DNA from: Salinispora pacifica CNR114
GTDB taxonomy: Bacteria > Actinomycetota > Actinomycetes > Mycobacteriales > Micromonosporaceae
Direction: 5' to 3'
Assembly: GCF_000514775.1 (NCBI RefSeq)
Contig: NZ_AZWO01000022.1
Coordinates: 1-64,000, forward strand
Length of the DNA: 64,000 bases
The notes below the pieces were generated by a model. The model was not told the origin of the DNA and ran no database searches. It saw nothing but the letters and a program-made list of their open reading frames with translations. Within the stretch, counting starts at the first letter, position 1; each line of letters starts with the position of its first letter. Positions 34,381 through 43,220 of the stretch are shown piece after piece. The position numbers and the translations under genes are program-made.

Positions 34381-35463
34381 ATGGGCGTATTCGCCACCAC
34401 CGACGACCCCGGGTCGGTCGGCCACGAGCAGGTCCTGTTCTGCCAGGACAAACAGTCTGGCCTTCGGGCGATCATCGGCATCTACTCCACGGCGCTGGGA
34501 CCCGCGCTCGGCGGCACCCGGTTCTACCCGTACGCGAACGAGGAGGCGGCCCTCGCCGACGTGCTCGACCTCTCCCGCGGCATGGCGTACAAGAACGCCC
34601 TGGCCGGGCTGGACCTGGGCGGCGGCAAGGCCGTCATCTGGGGGGATCCCGAACAGCTCAAGAGCGAGGCACTGTTGCGCGCCTACGGCCGCTTTGTGGC
34701 CACCCTGGGTGGCCGCTACTACACTGCCTGCGACGTTGGTACCTACGTCGCCGACATGGACGTGGTCGCCCGGGAGACTCGGTACGTGACCGGCCGAAGC
34801 CGTGAGCACGGGGGCGCCGGCGACTCTTCGATCCTCACCGCCTGGGGCGTGTTCCAGGGCATGCGCGCCGCAGCCGAGCACGCCTGGGGCACGCCGACGC
34901 TGCGCGGCCGACGAGTCGGCGTGGCCGGCCTGGGCAAGGTCGGCAAGCACCTGGTCGGCCACCTCCTGGACGACGGCGCCGAGGTGGTGGCGACCGACGT
35001 GAACCCGCGGGCCCTGGCCTGGGCGCGGACGAACCATCCGCAGGTGACGCTGATGGACGACGCCACCGTGCTCGCCGGGTCCGACATCGAGGTGTACGCC
35101 CCGTGCGCACTGGGGGGCACGCTCAACGACAACACCGTCCCGGCGCTGCGGGCGAAGGTGGTCGCCGGGGCGGCGAACAACCAGCTCGCCCACCCGGGCA
35201 TCGAAAAACTCCTCGCCGACCGGGGCATCCTGTACGCGCCCGACTACGTGGTCAACGCCGGTGGCGTGATCCAGGTTGCCGACGAGATCGAGGGCTTCAA
35301 CTTCGAACGCGCGAAGCTGCGAGCGACCAAGATCTACGACACCACGCGGGAGATCCTGAGGCTCGCCGATACCGAGGGGGTGCCTCCGGCGGTGGCCGCG
35401 GACCGGCTGGCCGAGCGACGGATGGCTGAGGTGGGCCGGCTGCGGACAATCCTGCTGCCCTGA
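34381..35463 (+). CDS. vdh: Valine/leucine dehydrogenase (Glu/Leu/Phe/Val dehydrogenase family)
   Basis: The 360-residue enzyme oxidatively deaminates branched-chain amino acids with NAD. The N-terminal domain has [31 protein letters not shown], in which the first Lys (YKN) binds substrate, then [10 protein letters not shown] with the catalytic Lys. The nucleotide domain has [13 protein letters not shown]. Length and motifs match Streptomyces valine dehydrogenase, which feeds acyl precursors to polyketides. A hairpin terminator follows. Substrate preference among Val, Leu and Ile is inferred from family. Confidence 0.9.
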   Translation: MGVFATTDDPGSVGHEQVLFCQDKQSGLRAIIGIYSTALGPALGGTRFYPYANEEAALADVLDLSRGMAYKNALAGLDLGGGKAVIWGDPEQLKSEALLRAYGRFVATLGGRYYTACDVGTYVADMDVVARETRYVTGRSREHGGAGDSSILTAWGVFQGMRAAAEHAWGTPTLRGRRVGVAGLGKVGKHLVGHLLDDGAEVVATDVNPRALAWARTNHPQVTLMDDATVLAGSDIEVYAPCALGGTLNDNTVPALRAKVVAGAANNQLAHPGIEKLLADRGILYAPDYVVNAGGVIQVADEIEGFNFERAKLRATKIYDTTREILRLADTEGVPPAVAADRLAERRMAEVGRLRTILLP

Positions 35464-35465
35464 TC

Positions 35466-35490
35466 CCAGCCCGGGGGCGGGCCGGGCTGG
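35466..35490 (+). terminator. Hairpin terminator after vdh
   Basis: CCAGCCCGG (35466-35474) pairs with CCGGGCTGG (35482-35490) around a seven-base loop, directly after the stop codon. There is no T-tract. Confidence 0.65.
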
Positions 35491-35754
35491 TTCCGCCCCT
35501 GGGCCGCCACAGCGGCGCAACGCGGTTAAGCTGGATTCACGGTGATTCGCCTGCTGTTAGGGGCGCTCTCCGGATTGGCCCTTACCGAGTACACTGGGTG
35601 ACGACCGGCCCGCCGCGACGCGCGGAGCCGGGCGACGGTAACCCGAGGTGCCGAACGATGGCATCTCCATGTACCGTAAGAGCCACGAGAGATGCCTGAC
35701 GTCATCGGGGCCCGCCTTCGGGCTGCCCCGCATTCTGTGCGAGGGGGTCGAGCC

Positions 35755-35970
35755 ATGGGGCGCGGCCGAGCTAAGGCCAAGCAGACAAAGGTGGCCCGGG
35801 AGTTGAAGTACCACTCCCCGAACACCGACCTCGCCGCCTTGCAACGCGAACTCGGCGGCAGCCACAAGTCGGACCACGACTTCGACGACGACTACAAAGA
35901 GTATGTCGACGACGATGACGAGGACCACGTGGACGACGACCCGGACAGCCGGGCTCGTCCCAACCGCTGA
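35755..35970 (+). CDS. DUF3073 small acidic protein
   Basis: This 71-residue protein starts MGRGRAKAKQTKVARELKY and ends in a long Asp/Glu run (DDDYKEYVDDDDEDHVDDD). It is the conserved actinobacterial DUF3073 family. The basic head and very acidic tail suggest binding to nucleic acid or a ribosomal/RNA partner, but no function is established. ATG at 35755 is set by GAGGGGG about seven bases upstream. A perfect hairpin terminator follows. Confidence 0.9.
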   Translation: MGRGRAKAKQTKVARELKYHSPNTDLAALQRELGGSHKSDHDFDDDYKEYVDDDDEDHVDDDPDSRARPNR

Positions 35971-35981
35971 CCCCTGGTCGC

Positions 35982-36016
35982 AACATGAGCACGCGGTCGA
36001 TCCGCGTGCTCATGTT
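35982..36016 (+). terminator. Hairpin terminator after the DUF3073 gene
   Basis: A perfect 15-base stem, AACATGAGCACGCGG (35982-35996) with its complement (36002-36016), closes a five-base loop and is followed by TGTG. It also separates the DUF3073 gene from the convergent peptide locus. Confidence 0.82.
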
Positions 36017-36179
36017 TGTGCCCATCGGTCAGCGGTCCCCGACGGAGGCGGGGTGTGTCTCGGAGTACTGGCAGTGGCTCCGAGACGCGCCCTGTCCGGC
36101 AGGAGTGGCGGAACACCGGCGGAGCGTGGACGGCTTCGGTGTAACCAACCAGCCAACTCTGCGTTACTCGGTGTAACCC

Positions 36180-36416
36180 TCAGCGTGGACGGTTGTTCCA
36201 GTTGTAGAACGTCGGGATGTTCTCGAAGTGGTTCCAGGCGCAGACCGCGCTGGCGGAGCCATCTCCCGCCGCCTCCGCCCGTAGCCGCCGGGCCGCCTCG
36301 GCCTCCCGGAGCAACGTGGTGAGGTCGGCGCCAGCGGCGCGGACCCGATCGACCACGTCCTCCGAGACCGTGCCTGCCGTGCGCTCAGGTTGCTGGGGAC
36401 CGGTGTCCTCGGGCAT
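36180..36416 (-). CDS. amcA: AmcA-like precursor peptide of a cyclophane-containing RiPP
   Basis: A 78-residue peptide with a leader (residues 1 to about 57) that is acidic and helical, and a C-terminal core rich in aromatic and Asn residues. From Trp61 the core has WNH, FEN, FYN and WNN, aromatic-X-Asn (or His) triplets, and it ends RPR. The triplets fit three-residue cyclophane crosslinks made by radical SAM/SPASM maturases, and the whole matches the actinobacterial multiple-cyclophane RiPP AmcA. A single Cys59 precedes the core. The gene starts inside the last 32 bases of the radical SAM gene, with GGAGGGAG upstream. No protease or exporter gene is adjacent. Confidence 0.8.
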   Translation of the reverse strand: MPEDTGPQQPERTAGTVSEDVVDRVRAAGADLTTLLREAEAARRLRAEAAGDGSASAVCAWNHFENIPTFYNWNNRPR

Positions 36417-37518
36417 GCTCCAATACTCCCTCCAGTAGGCGGATCTTGCTGTTGCGGCAGTGCTCGGTCTCCGTACCGTCAAAGCGGCCCTGCTCGAAGT
36501 AGCGATTGGCCGCATGGCCACCGCCGCAGAAACCGAAGTAGGAACACGACGCCCGGCAAGCCTCCACCCCGGCGAGGAACTCCCCGACCCAGGGTGTCTC
36601 CGCGGCCTCGGCCAGGATCTTCGCCAGCGGAGTGACCAGCACGTTGCCACTGCTGAAGTCGCCGTATCGGGGGTTGGTGAAGCCCGCCAGTTCGGGCGAT
36701 AGCACGGTCACCGACCCGTCATGACCGACCGTGGGAATCGGATCCAGCCGACGGGGCAGTACCTGCTCCTCGACGCCGTCCAACACCGCGGCGACGTACC
36801 GCAGGGACCACTCGACCTCACGCAGATGGATGCGGGGGTTCCGGCGCCAGGCCGCCACCAACTCGGACCAGAAGGCGGCCACCGCAGCCGCGTCGTGGCG
36901 GTTGGCCCGCGTATTGACCCCCTCGGTCTCCTCGATGTTCACGCCCAACACGTCCGGGCCGAGATCAAGGAAGAAGTCGTACAGTTCACGGGCGAGACCC
37001 GGCGCGGGCCGCCCCACCACGGCCAGCGCCGAAAACGGCAGCCCATGCCGACGCAGTGCCTCGACTCCCCGCATGATCTGGGGGTACGCGGGACGCCGAC
37101 CCCGGGTGACCCGATCCGTGCTGCGCTCCCGCGGCCCGTCCACGCTGACACTCACCCGGACCCGGTGCTCCGCGAAGAACCGACACCAAACATCGTCGAT
37201 CAGCGTCGCGTTGGTCTGGACGTGATGCTCGACCTCCGGCCCGAACGGGGCAATCAACGCGGCGAGCAGCTCGGGCCCGGCGGCGAGTGGCTCGCCACCG
37301 TGCCACACCACGGAGAACCGCCCGGCTCGCGCCCACGGGTTGACTGATGCCGCCACCGCCTCCGCCACGCTGACCGGCATCCGCCGGTTAGCGTGGCGGA
37401 GCGGGAGATAGCAGTACACGCAGTCGAGATTGCAGAGCGTTGTGGGCTGCATAACCACATAGGCTGGGACGGCAGCCAAACCGCGCATCCCACCTGTCGA
37501 CTGCCCCCGTACCGCCAT
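36385..37518 (-). CDS. amcB: AmcB-like radical SAM/SPASM peptide maturase
   Basis: The 377-residue enzyme has the radical SAM motif Cys29, Cys33, Cys36 (CNLDCVYC) and WHGGEPL. A C-terminal SPASM-type cluster region holds CRASCSYFGFCGGGHAANRY followed later by a Cys near the end (TEHC). Such enzymes form C-C bonds between an aromatic ring and a neighbouring residue beta carbon in a precursor peptide. The partner is the AmcA-like peptide encoded at its 3' end. ATG at 37518 is chosen for the GAGGAGG immediately ahead; a longer frame begins without a ribosome site. Identity as AmcB is by pattern recall. Confidence 0.85.
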   Translation of the reverse strand: MAVRGQSTGGMRGLAAVPAYVVMQPTTLCNLDCVYCYLPLRHANRRMPVSVAEAVAASVNPWARAGRFSVVWHGGEPLAAGPELLAALIAPFGPEVEHHVQTNATLIDDVWCRFFAEHRVRVSVSVDGPRERSTDRVTRGRRPAYPQIMRGVEALRRHGLPFSALAVVGRPAPGLARELYDFFLDLGPDVLGVNIEETEGVNTRANRHDAAAVAAFWSELVAAWRRNPRIHLREVEWSLRYVAAVLDGVEEQVLPRRLDPIPTVGHDGSVTVLSPELAGFTNPRYGDFSSGNVLVTPLAKILAEAAETPWVGEFLAGVEACRASCSYFGFCGGGHAANRYFEQGRFDGTETEHCRNSKIRLLEGVLEHARGHRSPAT

Positions 37519-37690
37519 CGCCCTCCTCTGCCAGGCCTGGGCGCACCACGACACCCCGACGTGCCCCGGCGACGTTGCGCGAGTGCTCCCCAGGCTAGGC
37601 GGCGTCGGCCACCCGGGTGAAGCCCTCGACCCGCGGACCGTCGGGATCGGTGCGAAGCCCGATCAGCAGTCCAACCGGGCACCGAAGCAA

Positions 37691-38845
37691 TCAGCCACGG
37701 GTGTGCTGCCCGACCAGCTGAACATTGCCGGTGCCTTCGATGATCTCACCGGCCTGCCACGCATCCACGCCGCGGCCGGTGAGGGTGGCCAGCGCGCGGT
37801 CGGCATCCTCGGCGGAGACGATCGCGAACATGCCGACGCCCATGTTGAACGTCGCTTCCATCTCCGGGGCTTCGATCCGCCCTTTGGACTGCACCAGGTC
37901 GAAGATCGGCTGCGGCTTCCAGGTAGCGCGATCGACCACCGCGTCCACGTGCTCCGGCAGGACCCGGACCAGGTTCCCCGGGATACCGCCCCCGGTCACG
38001 TGGGCGAATACCCGGACCTCCGCCTCAGCGATCAGCTTCAGACAGTCCTGCGCATAGATCTTGGTGGGGGTCAGCAGCTCCTCACCAAGGGTGCGTTGCC
38101 GGCCAAAGTCCTCGATGACCACGTCCAGCCGCATTCGGCCGGCGCCCAGCAGCACGTGCCGGACCAGGGAAAATCCGTTGGAGTGTAGGCCGGACGCGCG
38201 CATCGCGATCACGACGTCGCCGACCTCCACCCGCTCGGAGCTGAGGATTTCGCTCTCCTCCACCACCCCCACACCGGTGGCCGAGATGTCGTACTCATCC
38301 GGCCGGAGGACACCGGGGTGCTCGGCGGTCTCCCCACCCAGCAGGGCGCAACCGGCGTAACGGCAGCCATCGGCGATTCCGGCGCCGATCTCGGCCACCC
38401 GGTCCGGGACGACCTCACCGGTGGCGATGTAGTCGAGCAGGAACAGCGGCTCGGCACCGCACGCCACCAGGTCGTCCACGACCATGGCGACCAGGTCGAT
38501 GCCGACCGTGTCGTGAATGCCGAGCTGCTGCGCGATCACCAGCTTCGTGCCGACCCCATCGGTGGAGGAGGCCAGGATCGGGTTCTTGTACTTCTTCGTG
38601 TCCAGCCGGAACAGGCCGGCGAAGCCACCCAGGTCGCCCATCACCTCTGGTCGTCGAGTCTGCTTCACCTTCGACTTGAGTAGCTCGACCGCGCGGTCGC
38701 CCGCCTCGATCGAGACCCCGGCATCCAGGTACGAGGCCGAACGTTTGCGCACCGGACGCCCGGTGGCGGTGGTCCAGGGCTGGCGGTCACCGCCGGCACC
38801 GGTCTGGCTACTTCCTGCGCCGCTGCGCTCGGACACGTGCGTCAC
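37691..38845 (-). CDS. purM: Phosphoribosylformylglycinamidine cyclo-ligase
   Basis: PurM closes the imidazole ring of FGAM to AIR with ATP. The 384-residue protein has the PurM-family segments KNPILASSTDGVGTKL, GIDLVAMVVDDLVACGAEPLFLLDY, CALLGGETAEHPG and the C-terminal VTGGGIPGNLVRV. GTG at 38845 follows GGGGAGAACC and starts a variable 30-residue leader. It lies 61 bases after purF in the same direction. Confidence 0.95.
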   Translation of the reverse strand: MTHVSERSGAGSSQTGAGGDRQPWTTATGRPVRKRSASYLDAGVSIEAGDRAVELLKSKVKQTRRPEVMGDLGGFAGLFRLDTKKYKNPILASSTDGVGTKLVIAQQLGIHDTVGIDLVAMVVDDLVACGAEPLFLLDYIATGEVVPDRVAEIGAGIADGCRYAGCALLGGETAEHPGVLRPDEYDISATGVGVVEESEILSSERVEVGDVVIAMRASGLHSNGFSLVRHVLLGAGRMRLDVVIEDFGRQRTLGEELLTPTKIYAQDCLKLIAEAEVRVFAHVTGGGIPGNLVRVLPEHVDAVVDRATWKPQPIFDLVQSKGRIEAPEMEATFNMGVGMFAIVSAEDADRALATLTGRGVDAWQAGEIIEGTGNVQLVGQHTRG

Positions 38846-38906
38846 GGTTCTCCCCTTAGATGGTCCTGGTGCGAACCGGCGATAGCCGGGTTGCACCCGG
38901 GTGGTG

Positions 38907-40487
38907 CTACCGGATGTGGGTGGTCGGCTCTTCCGGGTCGGGGCGCGGCACCCGCGCCGAGCTGAACGCGTCGCGGCCGCTGGGTGCGGCGACGAGCGGA
39001 CTGGCGTGCGGTTCGGAGGACTCGGCGGCGACCCGCCGGCCGACCCCCTCAAGCACGTGCTTGCCGATCAAGCTGTCAGCGGGCAGCTCGATCGGATACT
39101 CGCCGTCGAAACACGCGCGGCAGAGCCGGCTCTTCGGTTGCTCGGTGGCCGCGATGAGACCGCTGAGCGACACGTAGCCGAGCGTGTCCGCGCCGATCGA
39201 CCGCCGGACGCCCTCGTTGTCCAGACCATTGGCGAGCAACTCGGCGCGGGTGGCGAAGTCGATGCCATAGAAACAGGGCCAGGAAACCGGCGGCGAGGAG
39301 ATCCGAACATGCACCTCCAGCGCGCCGGCCTCGCGGAGCATTCGCACAATGGCCCGCTGGGTGTTGCCACGGACGATGGAGTCGTCCACGACGACCAGCC
39401 GCTTCCCCCGAACGTTCTCGCGTAGCGGGTTGAGCTTGAGCCGAATACCGAGCTGACGCAGCGTCTGCGACGGCTGGATGAAGGTCCGCCCGACGTACGG
39501 ATTCTTCATCAGACCGGCCCCGAAGGTAATGCCGGACTCCGCCGCGTAGCCGATCGCGGCGGGGGTGCCCGATTCGGGCACGGGGATCACCAGGTCGGCC
39601 GCTACCGGGTGCTCCCGAGCGAGCTGACGACCGATCTGGACGCGTGCCGCGTGCACGTTCCGGCCGGCGATCGTGGCGTCCGGACGGGCGATGTAGACGT
39701 ATTCGAAGAGGCAGCCCTTCGGCTCCGGCGCGGCGAAACGGGCAGAGCGCAGACCGTCCTCGTCGATCGCGATCAACTCACCCGGCTCGACCTCGCGGAC
39801 CACACTGGCACCGACGATATCGAGCGCGGCCGTCTCACTGGCCACCACCCAACCGCGCTCCAGTCGGCCCAACACCAGCGGGCGGACCCCGTGTTGATCA
39901 CGGGCCGCGTAGAGCGTCGACTCGTCCATGAAGACGAAGCTGAACGCTCCCCGTAGCTGCGGCAACACCTCCAGGGCGGCGGCCTCCACCGACAGATCAG
40001 GTCGGCTGGCCAGCAGCATGGTCACCAGCGAGGTGTCGTTGGTGGCCCCGTCGCCGGCCAACGCCCGCTCGCCGGCCTCCCGCTGCAACTCGGCCGTGTT
40101 GACCAGGTTGCCGTTGTGGGCCAGGGCGATCGTCGTGCCGGAAGCGGTGGAGCGAATGGTCGGTTGGGCGTTCTCCCAGGTGGAGGCGCCGGTGGTCGAG
40201 TAACGCGCGTGGCCGATCGCCACGTGCCCGCGCAGGCTGGCCAGGGTTGGCTCGTCGAAGACCTGGGCTACCAGGCCAAGGTCCTTGTAGACCACCACCC
40301 CCGTGCCGTCACTGACTGCGATGCCAGCCGCCTCCTGCCCCCGGTGCTGCAACGCGTACAGCCCAAAGTAGGTCAGATTGGCGACCTCCTCGCCCGGGGC
40401 CCAGACACCGAAGACACCACAGGCGTCCTGGGGGCCGGGACGTTGGGGGTCAAGGTCGTGGCTCAACCGGCCATCGCCTCGGGGCAC
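38907..40487 (-). CDS. purF: Amidophosphoribosyltransferase
   Basis: PurF makes phosphoribosylamine from PRPP and glutamine, the first step of purine synthesis. The 526-residue protein has a 22-residue propeptide before the nucleophile Cys23 (ACGVFGV). The glutaminase segment ALQHRGQEAAG follows, and then the PRPP site VVVDDSIVRGNTQ. The Cys set GCLFEY, WPCFYG and LCRACFDGEYP fits the [4Fe-4S]-containing PurF class. GTG at 40487 is behind GGGAG. Upstream, the sterol-carrier-like gene lies 153 bases away. Confidence 0.96.
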   Translation of the reverse strand: MPRGDGRLSHDLDPQRPGPQDACGVFGVWAPGEEVANLTYFGLYALQHRGQEAAGIAVSDGTGVVVYKDLGLVAQVFDEPTLASLRGHVAIGHARYSTTGASTWENAQPTIRSTASGTTIALAHNGNLVNTAELQREAGERALAGDGATNDTSLVTMLLASRPDLSVEAAALEVLPQLRGAFSFVFMDESTLYAARDQHGVRPLVLGRLERGWVVASETAALDIVGASVVREVEPGELIAIDEDGLRSARFAAPEPKGCLFEYVYIARPDATIAGRNVHAARVQIGRQLAREHPVAADLVIPVPESGTPAAIGYAAESGITFGAGLMKNPYVGRTFIQPSQTLRQLGIRLKLNPLRENVRGKRLVVVDDSIVRGNTQRAIVRMLREAGALEVHVRISSPPVSWPCFYGIDFATRAELLANGLDNEGVRRSIGADTLGYVSLSGLIAATEQPKSRLCRACFDGEYPIELPADSLIGKHVLEGVGRRVAAESSEPHASPLVAAPSGRDAFSSARVPRPDPEEPTTHIR

Positions 40488-40565
40488 CTGCCGCTCCCTC
40501 TTGCTGGACTGGCCAGGCGAATCACAGGATCCGCTCCCCGGCCGGGACCGCTTGTCGTCGCTGAC

Positions 40566-40571
40566 AGTGTA
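40566..40571 (-). promoter_or_regulatory. Possible -10 element of the purF promoter
   Basis: TACACT on the minus strand lies 79 bases before the purF start in the only gap upstream of purF. A weak -35 (TTCTGT) is 17 bases ahead. The call rests mainly on the -10 and position. Confidence 0.35.
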
Positions 40572-40640
40572 CGCGAACCCGCACCTACACAGAAAGTCAC
40601 GAAATCACTGCATCCTGTAATTGCCACCCGCCGCCACCTG

Positions 40641-41069
40641 CTAAAGCGGCAGGTACGCGGCCAGGTCCGCCCGGACCCCACTGACCCGTACGTAACCCTC
40701 GGCGACTGCTTCCCCCCACGCGACACGTCCCGTCGCGACCCGCAGCCAGGTCTCCGGGTCGGTCTCGACCACGTTCGCCGGGGTACCCCGGGTGTGCCGG
40801 GGGCCCGGCACACACTGCACCGCGCCATAGGGTGGGACCCGCACCTCCACCGATCGACCGGGCGCCCGCTCCGCCAGCACGGCCAACAGGGCACGGACCG
40901 CCGCACGGAGCACCGGACGATCGGGGGTACGCCCCTCGTCAAGCGCTGACAGCGCCGCCACCACTGCAGCGGTCCTAGCGTACGAAGGGGGCACAGCGGG
41001 ACGATACGGCGCGCGCGCGGAGACTCGCACACCGGCCCTGGGTCGCGCCGATCCGACTGGACAAGGCAT
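40641..41069 (-). CDS. Sterol-carrier-family-like protein
   Basis: A 142-residue protein whose C-terminal part ([37 protein letters not shown]) fits the sterol-carrier (SCP2-like) pattern, and whose N-terminal part is an Arg/Ala-rich helical section. It occurs next to purF in related actinomycetes as far as I recall. The domain binds hydrophobic ligands in other families; here no ligand is known. There is no clear ribosome site. It diverges from the large membrane protein that follows. Confidence 0.65.
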   Translation of the reverse strand: MPCPVGSARPRAGVRVSARAPYRPAVPPSYARTAAVVAALSALDEGRTPDRPVLRAAVRALLAVLAERAPGRSVEVRVPPYGAVQCVPGPRHTRGTPANVVETDPETWLRVATGRVAWGEAVAEGYVRVSGVRADLAAYLPL

Positions 41070-41152
41070 AGTAGCCCACGGCGTATTCGTACCGTGATGA
41101 TCCCCGGCCCGGCGACCGCCGGCCACCGGGAATCCAGTGGAAGGCGGTGGAC

Positions 41153-43057
41153 GTGTCAACACACCGACGTGCCTGGAAGCAGCGGGCCGGTGTGGTCGCG
41201 GCGTTGCTGGTCGGCGCCCTGCTCACCGTCCCCGCCAGCCCGGCCTCCGCCGCCCCCGTGGTCAACAAGGTCTCGGCCTCACCGAGCCGGGTCGAGGCGG
41301 GCGGAACCACCACGATCAGCTACTCGATCGAGGCCTCGGCCGACGATCCCGCGACCGTGAGGGTGACATCCAGCAGCGGAAAGCTCACCTGCGCCACCGG
41401 CTGCGAGAGGGACGTCAATCAGAACGGGAACTTTCAGGCCACCTTCCGACTGGCGGACGACGCGGCCAACGGAGTGGCCACGATCACCGTCACCGCGGCC
41501 GGTTCCGTCGACGGTGACGGTATCGGGACCACCACCGTCACCCTGGTGGGCAAGCCGGAGCCCAGCCCGAGCCAGCCCCCCCAGACGCAGACGGTGAGGT
41601 CGGTCTCCGGCGAGGTGGTCAACCAGAGCACCGGCAGCCCGGTACCGGGAGCCCAGGTCGTCCTCAAGGACTCCAAGAACAACCGGTTCGACACCAGGAC
41701 CGACAACGGGGGAAACTTCCGGTTCACTGGCAGCACCCAGAACCCGATCGCCCCCGGCCGACTCGTCATCGGCGCGAGCATCGAGGATTTCACCGCCACC
41801 AAGACCCTGAATGCCTCCACCGGGCAGAGCATCTCCGGCCAGCGGATCTCACTCAAGATCGAAGCGCCGACCCCGAGTCCCACCACATCCTCGAGTATCG
41901 AGCCGGCACCGACCGTCGGGGTGGAGGAGCAGACCGACGAGCCGGTCGAAGCCGCCGTGGATGCCCCCGTGGCAGACGCCAGCAACGAGGAGTCCGGCGG
42001 CATCGGCTCGCTGCTGATCATCTTGCTCGGTGGCCTCCTCGTAGCAGCCGGCGTCGGCACCATGGTGCTGCTGTGGCTACGCCGCAAGGAGACCGACGAC
42101 GAAGACGAGGCGGGCGTCACCCCATCCGGCGCGGCCACGGGTGCCGTCCCGGTTGCCCGCGGTAGCTACGGCGGCATCGACGATCAGACGCGGATCGTGA
42201 ATCCGACCGCGGCAGCGCCGACGATGGTCGGCGGAAACCCGTCTCTCGCCGAAGCTCCCACGATGATGCACAGCCCGGTGGTTGACGATGTCCCACCGGA
42301 CCCCTACGGCGCTCCGCCGCAGCCCTACAACGCGTCCGCTGGCCAGTCCAGCTGGGCCGACAGCGGCTACGGCACCACCTCTCCCGCGTCCGGCGGCGGC
42401 TACGGCGCCACCTCCCCCGCGTCCGGCGGCGGCTACGGCGCCAGCGACTACGGCATGTCCTCGTCAGCCGGAACCGGCTATCCGCCCGCCTCCGGCGGTT
42501 CCTCTGGTTACGACGATCGGCACGACGAAGCGACCGGCCGCTACCAGACCGCCGCCACGCAGTATCCGGCCCCGGCCGACCCGTACCCCACCGGGAGATA
42601 CCAGCAGGACGCCGGCTACAGCCAGACCGAGCCCGCGTACGGACAGGGGGCCGAGCCGGCCGGTGGTTACGACCAGCAGGGTGGATACGGCGGCTACCAC
42701 CAGGAAACGCCCGCCCAATACGGCGGCTACCACCAGGAAACGCCCGCCCAATACGGCGGCTACCACCAGAAAGCACCCGCCCAATACGGCGGCTACCACC
42801 AGAAAGCACCCGCCCAATACGGCGGCTACCACCAGGAAACACCCGCCCAGCACGGCGGCTACCACCAGGAAACACCCGCCCAATACGGCGGCTACCACCA
42901 GGAAACACCCGCCCAGCACGGCGGCTACGACGACCGTGGGTATGGCCAGGGCGGCTACGGTGGTGGCTACGGGGACCCGACGCAGGCCGATCGGGCTCGG
43001 TCCGACGCTCCCCCGCCGGACCGGGGCGGTCGCCGGCTGAACTGGCTGGACGACTGA
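41153..43057 (+). CDS. Single-pass membrane protein with extracellular Ig-like/carboxypeptidase-regulatory-like domains and a repeat-rich cytoplasmic tail
   Basis: A 634-residue protein. A signal peptide occupies about 1-33. An Ig-like domain ([20 protein letters not shown]...) follows, then a carboxypeptidase-regulatory-like domain ([20 protein letters not shown]). A Pro/Thr linker and one membrane helix at about 283-311 ([20 protein letters not shown]) come next. The tail, about 312-634, is Gly/Tyr/Gln/Pro-rich and contains seven near-identical 11-residue repeats ([11 protein letters not shown]) and Tyr/Gly/Ser motifs, ending LNWLDD. GTG at 41153 is preferred over one at 41147 since GGAAGG is nine bases ahead. 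Function is unknown; a wall or envelope anchor with a disordered cytoplasmic end is plausible. Confidence 0.8.
   Translation: MSTHRRAWKQRAGVVAALLVGALLTVPASPASAAPVVNKVSASPSRVEAGGTTTISYSIEASADDPATVRVTSSSGKLTCATGCERDVNQNGNFQATFRLADDAANGVATITVTAAGSVDGDGIGTTTVTLVGKPEPSPSQPPQTQTVRSVSGEVVNQSTGSPVPGAQVVLKDSKNNRFDTRTDNGGNFRFTGSTQNPIAPGRLVIGASIEDFTATKTLNASTGQSISGQRISLKIEAPTPSPTTSSSIEPAPTVGVEEQTDEPVEAAVDAPVADASNEESGGIGSLLIILLGGLLVAAGVGTMVLLWLRRKETDDEDEAGVTPSGAATGAVPVARGSYGGIDDQTRIVNPTAAAPTMVGGNPSLAEAPTMMHSPVVDDVPPDPYGAPPQPYNASAGQSSWADSGYGTTSPASGGGYGATSPASGGGYGASDYGMSSSAGTGYPPASGGSSGYDDRHDEATGRYQTAATQYPAPADPYPTGRYQQDAGYSQTEPAYGQGAEPAGGYDQQGGYGGYHQETPAQYGGYHQETPAQYGGYHQKAPAQYGGYHQKAPAQYGGYHQETPAQHGGYHQETPAQYGGYHQETPAQHGGYDDRGYGQGGYGGGYGDPTQADRARSDAPPPDRGGRRLNWLDD
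42686..42916 (+). repeat. Seven 33-base tandem repeats inside the membrane-protein gene
   Basis: Seven in-frame copies of a 33-base unit encode [11 protein letters not shown] or close variants (ETPAQY, KAPAQY, ETPAQH). The copies are nearly identical at DNA level, showing recent expansion or gene conversion. Copy number may vary between strains. Confidence 0.93.
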
Positions 43058-43059
43058 CA

Positions 43060-43108
43060 ACGGACTGTTGCGGGCCACCCGGCTTCGGGCGGGCCCGCAA
43101 CAGTCCGT
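43060..43108. terminator. Hairpin terminator after the membrane-protein gene
   Basis: ACGGACTGTTGCGGGC (43060-43075) pairs exactly with 43093-43108 around a 17-base loop, three bases after the stop. It may work in both directions. Confidence 0.75.
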
Positions 43109-43137
43109 CCTGTGGTTTGCCGATCCCCTGCAGCAGA

Positions 43138-43169
43138 ATCCGGCCCGGCTGAGATCAGCCGGGCCGGAT
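43138..43169. terminator. Hairpin terminator after purL
   Basis: A perfect 15-base stem (43138-43152 with 43155-43169, arms beginning ATCCGGCCC) with a two-base centre lies about 50 bases after the purL stop on the minus strand. It is next to the preceding hairpin, so the two convergent genes each have a stem. Confidence 0.7.
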
Positions 43170-43220
43170 CGCCCTACTCGAGTCGGGTGCCGGAACCAGG
43201 CGGGGCCGGCACGGCGGCGG

